From: Doris montereyensis
Lineage: Eukaryota > Mollusca > Gastropoda > Nudibranchia > Dorididae
Reading direction: 5' to 3'
DNA length: 64,000 nucleotides
Assembly: GCA_037039925.1 (NCBI GenBank)
Contig: JAXRKP010001388.1
Coordinates: forward strand, 62,001 to 126,000
In this document: positions 56,958 through 64,000 of the stretch, piece after piece
Layout: each line of letters begins with the position of its first letter
How positions within the stretch are numbered: the first letter of the stretch is position 1
Position numbers and translations under genes: made by a program
The notes under the pieces: generated by a model
What the model saw: the letters and a program-made list of their open reading frames with translations, nothing else
Databases searched by the model: none
What the model was told of the DNA's origin: nothing

Positions 56958-59900
56958 CTTTCTTTCTTTCTTTCTTTCTTTATCAGTTCCCATTCTATCT
57001 TTCGGTGTATGGGTTCAGATGCCCGGGATGATCTTTCCCCAAGATGCCCTGTCCTGGCATTTTCTGTTTCCTTCCAAAAAAGTTAAATATCTATGCTTCA
57101 ATGCCTCTTTTATATCTTCTTCCCACTTTCTCCGAGGTCTGCCTTTTGGTCTTTTACCTTGGGCTTTAGCACTGTATACTGATTTAGCTATTCTATTGTC
57201 ATTCATTCTGTTTACATGCCCAAACCATCTCAATTGATTTGTTTCTATCTTAGTTTTTATGCCATTTGCTTTGGTTTAATCTCTTATTGTTGTGTTTCCG
57301 ATTTTGTCTCATTTAGTTTTCCCTACCACTCTTCTTAGATATTTCATTTCAGCTGCCTGTACTCTACTGTATTCTCTACTGTCTAAAGTCTAAGTTTCGC
57401 TGACATAGAGGAGAGTAGGACAATAAACTATTGTATACTGCCATTTTGGTTTTTGTTGACAATTCTTGCTTACCTACAAATGCCTTTCCTAGATGGTTGT
57501 ATATTGCACTTGCCTTTTGATTCTCTGGCTGATTTCTTCTCTTAGTTTTCCCAATGACTTAATCATTACTCCTAGGTAATTGTAGCTTTGAACTTGTTTT
57601 AAATACTCCCTGCCCAATTTAAGATTTTGTGTTTTAGCTTCCCTAGTTACTAGCATTGTTTTGGTTTTCTTTGCATTTACTCTCATTCCTCTTTTATTTA
57701 GTTCATTGTTCATAATGTTGATATTTGACTGTAGGTCACTTTCTGATTTTCCAAACAGAACTAAATTGTCGGCAAATGAAAGCATTGATAAATTTACCGG
57801 TTTGAGCTTCCACATACCTACATGCATTTTCTTCATTTTTGAGGATGCCGTTGTGACTGAATCTATAAATGTGATAAACAAAAGAGGACTTATCATACAA
57901 CCCTGTCTTACTCCTAATTCTTCTGGTACATTTCCAGCTACTCTCACTGCACATGTTGGTTTATTGTAAAAATTTTTAGTGGCTTCTATTAAATTTTGCT
58001 CTACATTGTGTTCTTTTAAGGAATGCCATAGTTCGTTCCTGCTCACAGTGTCAAATGCCTTTTCTAAGTCAATAAAACACAGGTGTAAGTCAATGTTTCT
58101 CTCAAAGATTTTTCTATTATTTGTCTAATTGTAAATATGTGGGCTTGTACACTTCTTCCTGATCTAATTCCACTCTGATGTTCTTCAATCTGATCCTCTA
58201 ATCTTTTCCTTAGTCTCATTTCCAGTATCCTGGCATACACTTTTCCTGGTACGCTAAGTAATGATATCCCTCTATAGTTTGAGCATTCCATGGTTGATTC
58301 TTTCTCATGTATTGATATTGGTACTACCGTTCCCTTTTTCCAGTCGTCTGGCACCTGTTTGAACTTCCATGCTTGTTGGCATATTGCATGTAGTAGTTTG
58401 TCTGCCTCTCTCCCTTGGTTTTTAATCATTTCTGGATAGATTTGATCTGCTCTGGGGCTTTTCCTGATTTCACTTTTCTTATAGCTGTTTGGATTTCTTC
58501 CATTGATATATCTACATTTTCAGCTGTCTCCTCTGGATTACTTGATACTCTTACTAATTGATCTTTACTCCTTGTTTCATACGTTCTGGAGGGATTATGT
58601 AATTGGTGAAAATGTTTCCATGATTTCGCTGTCTTCTTTCATTATTTCTCCTTCGACATTCTTAATTTGTCGTATTGGGCATGCTTTAGTCTTTCTCATG
58701 CTCTTCATTGCCCCCCAGAACAGCTTTTGATTTCTTTGCTAGCTTTCTTGTAGTCTTTGTCCAAACTCTTCCCATTGTTCCTGTTTGGCTTTCTCACTTC
58801 CTCTTTGGCGATAGTTCTTTTATTCACGTAATCTATCATATCCTCTGGTCTCTTTGTTTGCAAGTATTTCTTCCAGGTATCCGTCTTTTCTTTGATCTTA
58901 GTGTTACAATTTGTTTCCCATCACAGACCTCTTCAGTACAACTGAGGAGTGTTTGTTTATACATCTGACACTTTTCTTCTATTGTGCTATCATTCAGATC
59001 TGTCTGTCTTTCACTGATAAATCTTTTTATCCTAGATTAATATACCTGTTTTACTACTGGTTTATTTAATTCCTCTATTTTGAGTTAAGTAGCTTTTTTC
59101 TCTTTCCTTTTCTGTTTGTTTTCCTCAGTCAGTAATCTCATTTTGGCAATCACTAAGTGATGATCACTAAATATTTCTACTCCTTTGTTTACTCTTGCAT
59201 CCAATATACTGTACTATCATTTCACACCTGTCTTCATTTACTCTTGTATATTTGTGGACATCTTTATGAGGAAAAAGGTGTTGGCTATTTTCATGTTATT
59301 CTTTAGGCAAAAATCTATGTCTCTCTCTCCATTTGGAGAAGTTGTTGTCTCTCCTTCTTTACCTATTACTCCTCCTGACGTTTCTACATTGTTGCCTACT
59401 CTAGCATTTAAATCTCCTAAAGGTATTAGTTCCTGTTTGGATTTAAGATTCTCTGCAGCTATTTGTAAATCGTTTTCGAAGAAATCTTTTTCTTCTTTTG
59501 GGGGTATCTTCATTTGGTCCATAACCTATTAATAATTTAATTTCTTTTCCTTTTGGTTTAATATTTACCTCTAATAGCCGTGGGCTTCCAACTTTCTATT
59601 AGCTTTTCATGCCTTTTATGCACTAGGAGGCCCTACTCCTGCTCTAGCTCTATCTTTAACATCTACTCCTGAGAAGATTAAAATATGATTTGGTCCTACA
59701 TTTTCTATTCCTTGTCCTTTTTTCTTTGTTTCTGTAATGGCCAAAATATCTACTTTGAATTTTTCCATTTCTTCAACTAATACTAACTTTTTTTTTCCAT
59801 TTATTGCCCTAACGTTCCATGTTCCAAAATCACAGTCCGTGTTCGTTTCCAAGTTCATCTTCCAAAGATCAAGTCGGTTATATTTCTTTTACTTCTCTGA

Positions 59901-60251
59901 ATCAGGTTGTTTGGGATAAGTAGGGGATTAGCCCACTGTACCCTAGGTAGATGGTGGGGCTACCACCTTGAGGCCCCCTACCAGGACTTGTTATTTTCTG
60001 TCAGGGTTAACTCCTCAGCCTTTAGTCATTCAAGGCCAGCCTGCAAGGCAGCAGGTTGTTATTTTCTGTCAGGGTTAACTCCCTTAGCCTTGGTCAGTCA
60101 AGACCGGTCTGCAAGGCAGCAGGTTGTTTTCTGTCAGGGTTAACTCCCTTAGCATTTGGTCAACCAAGACCCGCCTGCAAGGCAGCAGGAGACTCAATGG
60201 AAGGCAGGATCATCTACTCCCCGTACAGGTGCTTACCTGTCCACTGCCCGG
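56958..60251 (-). mobile_element. RTE-like copy E, full-length with target duplication
   Basis: 3.29-kb minus-strand copy with a (TTTC)n tail at 56958-56980 on its left and the complete 5' end (CCGGGCAGTGG on the minus strand) at its right. From the 5' end: three 68-bp subrepeats, endonuclease (GTWNVRAINGKKKLVLVEEM, KVDILAITETKKKGQG, PLGDLNARVGNNV), RT (GTVVPISIHEKEST, MRLRKRLEDQIEEHQSGIRS, SFADNLVLFGKSE), and a C-terminus with HVNRMNDNRIAKSVYSAKAQ then GKRPKGRPRRKWEEDI. The box SFADN lacks the second Asp, and several frames are broken, so it is inactive, but its intact ends and duplication make it the reference copy here. Confidence 0.92.
59988..60189 (-). repeat. three 68-bp 5'-UTR subrepeats of RTE copy E
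   Basis: Units at 59988-60055, 60056-60123 and 60124-60189. Each starts TTGTT..TTCTGTCAGGG and ends CTGCAAGGCAGCAGG. Confidence 0.92.
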
Positions 60252-60738
60252 GCCTGGACAAAGTGTCAGAGAATCCCTGACTTCTTTTTCATGCGGATAG
60301 TTTCCCCCTCATTTCAAAATTCAAAGCCAGCTCACAGGAAAACAAAGGAAGCATGACTGACAGTATGAAGGAAGGAATGGGGAGGTGATTGTTGACATCA
60401 GCACTGCCCTGTCCAATACAATCAAGGCCCAACTGTCAGATTTTTTGGAGGGAGGGAAGTATTCAGACCCAGCAAAATTATTAGATTGTTCCTTTGCGCC
60501 ACTTTCGAACTTAGTTTCAGAGAGAAATTTCGGACACCTGGATGCAAGCCAATGTAGAAGACCCCATGGATCACTGCATCACCATACATCATTCATGCTT
60601 CTGAAGCAAACAAGACCAAAACTCAGGGAATGGTTTAAAGGCTTGAATTTAAATGACAAAAGGCGTGGGGGAAAAATGCCCGGAAAAAAGGGAAGTTGCT
60701 CAGGACAAAACACTGGGAATAAGATAAGAGGGCAATAA
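60252..60738 (+). pseudogene. C-terminal part of the transposase-like gene
   Basis: Begins with the second target duplication GCCTGGACAA. The frame from 60385 reads VIVDISTALSNTIKAQLSDF, GGKYSDPAKLLDCSFAPLSN, LVSERNFGHLDASQCRRPHG and SLHHHTSFMLLKQTRPKLRE. The Glu of SERNFG followed by LD is a candidate third catalytic residue. An Arg/Lys-rich tail follows to the stop at 60736. Confidence 0.5.
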
Positions 60739-61199
60739 TGGAGATTCTCTCCATGATGAAAGAACTACCGGTTGACAAGGCAACATTTGAAAGGACAGAA
60801 TGATAATTGTGGCCTGTCAAGATACTTGGTATCCAGGTGAGTTGCACTTTTCAAAGGTTAATAATAATTATAAAGATCAATACTACCCCCCCCCCCCTCC
60901 TTCTCCTGCTCTCTTCCTTCTCCTCTCCCTCTCTTGCTCAAGTCTCAACATAATTTTACAATGAAAAGAAAAACAAGGCATCATTGCTAAGAGGAATATT
61001 TATATTATCTAACAATGATAATGGCCACCGTCCTGAGGTAACAATAATAATAAAATTAATACTAATTATTATCATCATTATTATTTTTTGCTTTTTTTAA
61101 ATTACATATTTTATTATTATTAATGATGATAATATTATTGTTGTTCTTATTACTATTTTTATGACATAATTTCATTGATGTTATTCTATCTTTCAACAG

Positions 61200-61445
61200 C
61201 TATTGTGCAAAGTGAGAGTGCTCCCTGGGTAAGATGTTACAGTAGATTTTGCAGACTTAGGAAACTCCTTGGAGCATTTAAATGGCCAAGCGGTCGCCGA
61301 CGTCCACTCAGTTTTAAGATCAAGCGTCTTAGAGACTGACGTTAATTATGAACCTCGTGCTGGTGGGCGGTCATGGGCAGTTATAAATACCCAGGCAATT
61401 CAAGCAAAATATAAAGAATTCCATCTTGGTGGTTTGTATAAGAAT
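61200..61445 (+). pseudogene. possible last segment of the transposase-like gene
   Basis: After an acceptor-like CAACAG at 61199 the frame reads TVDFADLGNSLEHLNGQAVA, DVHSVLRSSVLETDVNYEPR and GGRSWAVINTQAIQAKYKEF. A donor CCAG|GTGAGT lies at about 60838. Whether this belongs to the same gene is inference from proximity. Confidence 0.35.
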
Positions 61446-61505
61446 ATAAATTTGTGGTATTATATTAATTGTGAAGTCAATTTAAAAATGCATTTTCAAA
61501 AATGA

Positions 61506-62577
61506 TTTTTCATTGCAGAAACGCTACAAAAATGTAATGTAATTTAATGCAAATTTATACAATAGTATGTCCATAATGTTATCTCAAGTTTGTAATCAGG
61601 AATGAGTTCCATACTTAAAAATACACTTGTGTATGAAGTTTCATTCTTAATTCCCAATTTCAGTGAAGACGCATCGTTTTTGGTGATTTGAGGATAATTT
61701 TCAGAGGATCATTTGACAGAAAATACACAAATTTATTCACATATCATCATTATGAATAGTTCTACATTAATTTTGGTATGCCAAGTTTCATTCTCAAAAT
61801 CCCATTTTAGTGAATCTTCAATACATTTTAGGATAAAATTTACTAATTTTTTGCCCTTTTTTTCGCTATCTGAAGGTATTCAGGTTTTTGTTACTTAAAA
61901 AATTTGTAACTTCCTTATTTCTTGTTAGATTTCAAAATTTTTAGAAGCATTCTTCTTGAATTAGAAAGGGCTTTCATATGCATATATCAAATACTGCATA
62001 TATATGAATAAAAAATTTGGTGTGGCATTGCTACAAGTAATATGCAAACTTTTTATTTATTGTCGATTGTCCCCAAATTTGGTATATAACATCTATGACG
62101 TAAAACAAAATTTCACCCAGTAGCTATTTTTGATATCTCTTGAAATCTGTGCGAAAGGAATTTTTTGTATGATTAAATTTGCCTAAAATTGGAAAAGATT
62201 GCTATATGCATTAAAAAAATTCATAAAATCAAAACCGTTTAATTTATCCAAAAAAGGTGCGTCTTGCGGCTAGACATTGAACCGAGTAACGTGTGTGCAA
62301 AGTTATAGCCAAATTTGTTCTTAACTGAAAAAGCCTATTTGAATGGAAGTTGTAGGTATTTTCACAGTGAAAATCCAAGATGACGGAGTTCCCATAGCAA
62401 CCATATGACAAAAAATAATAATATTTTTTAAAGCTAATTTAGACATACCTAGTACAATGGTAGTGTTTAGAATTGTCTAGATCAAATAATTAAAGAAACC
62501 ATGAAAATATAATCTTAAAATTAAACTAAATCATGATTTATTAAAACTTCATATATGGATTTAATTGCCCCTTGTCC
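61506..62577. other. SMC6 intron; dispersed AT-rich repeat, no gene
   Basis: Very AT-rich. The right part includes a minus-strand GGTTGCTATGGGAAC member (62408-62371). Confidence 0.45.
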
Positions 62578-62932
<355 letters not shown>

Positions 62933-63312
62933 ATTATTTAATTTTAGTTTTATTTTTCTCTCGTAAATAAACGTTGGAAAGGGTAAGGATGAAGAAAAAA
63001 TACTATTTTTACATTGAAACCTTACAAATTATGCTAATCTACAACTCACATTATGATGTAAAAGATGTAATCTAAAGCTCATTTATTTTACTTGATACAT
63101 TTTATGACAATGAGAACAAGACAGGATAACTCTGACGTGCGTAAAATGTTTACTGACCACCCCTTAGTTACGCATCTCCAACTTTATCTCAGGCAGCCTT
63201 TATTTCTGCTCTGCGACCCTTCTTTCAACACAGCTGTTATACGATAAATGCCAGAAATTCTATTTAAAAAACTGGCCTTCATTAAAAAAAAAGTCTTATT
63301 TCACATTCACAG

Positions 63313-63458
63313 CAAAACTTGGCATTAGTGAATGAACAACATAAACAAATGGAAGAAAAGTTGATTCAAAGTGTGAAATCAAGTGCAGGAATTACAACCC
63401 AGGCTACACCAGACCAAAAAAGCCCTGTGTTTTAAAGGAAAACTTAACTCCCATTCAG
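63313..63458 (+). CDS. SMC6: SMC6 exon: coiled coil, one homopolymer frameshift
   Basis: Translation QNLALVNEQHKQMEEKLIQS then VKSSAGITTQATPDQ; with one extra A in the six-A run at 63415-63420 it continues KKPCVLKENLTPIQ and ends exactly at the donor ATTCAG|GTATGT in phase 0. As written it hits TAA at 63434. Acceptor TTCACAG. 146 bases, one short of 147. Position and phase fit the end of the first coiled coil's early half. The hinge is still to come outside the window. Confidence 0.78.
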
Positions 63459-63779
63459 GTATGTACGTTAGGTCAGATACAGTTGTACAGGAATGTTCAG
63501 GATGAGGTTGGAAGTGGAACTTAAAATCTATGTTTGCCAGTTAAAATTTGTGTCTGCTATGAATCAAAAAGCATGTTTTTATTAAAGTAAGAAAGTTTCA
63601 GTCTAAAATAAAAAGTATAGTATAGTTTATATGGAATTTTTATTTCAATTTTTGACAGACCACTTCTCCCTCCGATATAAAATCAAGAGTCATAAAACTT
63701 GGTCTCAAGATTTTTTAAGAGGTTACAATTTGTTTAAAGAGGAATGTTTAATTTCAGCAGAAAATTAATTATCCACAAA

Positions 63780-63900
63780 TGTAGGATCGAGGCGCACATC
63801 AACTTCTTCTTCCCTACAACTGTTCGTCTGTGGAATAGCTTGCATCCTGAAGTCATAGATACCAGCACTCTGTCAGAGTGTGTCAGAGTAATTTTGTCTT
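63780..63900 (+). pseudogene. C-terminal scrap of a CR1/Jockey-like LINE RT
   Basis: Frame reads RIEAHINFFFPTTVRLWNSL, HPEVIDTSTLSECVRVI. The FFP.T...WN.LP motif is the last conserved part of Jockey/CR1-type reverse transcriptase ORFs. Only about 40 codons are visible, followed by AT-rich sequence. Confidence 0.7.
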
Positions 63901-64000
63901 CAACCATTGAAGTGATCGTTCCCTGTGATCCAATTCGACTCTGTTCTATACCATTTTATTCATGTAACAGTTGCCAAGCGTCCCTTAACATGCTGGACAG

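Larger units (their letters stand above)
54910..61445 (+). pseudogene. unclassified transposase-like gene, split by RTE copy E
   Basis: Fragments on the plus strand appear to be one gene: an N-terminal part (55022-55344), a Ser/Thr/Pro linker (55346-55560), a coiled coil (55560-55850), a conserved core (55850-56430), a further part (56440-56957), then after the inserted RTE a C-terminal part (60252-60735) and a last piece (61200-61445). Frames shift at several joins (55345, 55640, near 56415, 56470). The core motifs resemble an uncharacterised metazoan gene family that I remember only as unnamed proteins. I cannot place it in a named transposase superfamily. Transposase nature is inferred from widely spaced Asp/Glu motifs, decay and repetitive setting. 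Confidence 0.5.

Overview
This is a eukaryotic, AT-rich, intron-dominated window, most likely from a mollusc (probably a gastropod). The evidence is vertebrate-like protein-coding exons with GT-AG introns of 3 to 11 kb, several animal transposon families, and long CT/GA microsatellites. The species cannot be fixed from sequence alone. Two host genes can be read. On the minus strand, three exons at 12136-8244 encode the N-terminal third of cystathionine gamma-lyase (CTH); its remaining exons were not found and probably lie beyond the left edge. On the plus strand, eight exons from 19192 to 63458 encode the N-terminal ATPase head and first coiled coil of SMC6, the Smc5/6 genome-maintenance subunit. 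Its hinge, second coil and C-terminal head lie beyond the right edge.

Layout. 1-8 kb: a pogo-like MITE copy, then a 3.07 kb broken THAP/P-element-like transposon bounded by long inverted repeats (3133-6200). 8-12.4 kb: CTH exons with a tRNA-derived SINE between them and a GC-richer candidate promoter beyond. 13-17 kb: RTE-like retrotransposon copy A and a second MITE copy. 19-64 kb: SMC6, its introns filled by five more RTE-like copies (B, C, D, E antisense; F sense), CR1/Jockey-type LINE remnants, a hAT-like element, a Mutator-like element, a piggyBac-like remnant, long simple repeats, and an unclassified transposase-like gene (about 54.25-61.5 kb) with its own CCAAT/TATA promoter and first-exon splice donor. 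That gene is cut in two by RTE copy E, which is flanked by a 10-bp target duplication.

Most mobile ORFs are visibly decayed by frameshifts, stops and altered catalytic residues. Several conserved exons of both host genes also carry single-base frameshifts, some next to homopolymers. Because introns and splice sites are intact and two unrelated genes are hit in the same way, assembly indels are a likelier cause than pseudogenisation, but sequence alone cannot settle it.

The strongest leads for follow-up are the unclassified transposase-like gene, the P-like element with unequal-length inverted repeats, the variable-number 68-bp 5' subrepeats of the RTE family, the RTE copy ending about 30 bp before the SMC6 Walker A exon, and several small dispersed families (a hairpin family, the GGTTGCCATGGTAAC family, the pogo-like MITE, and AGATCT-rich tracts).
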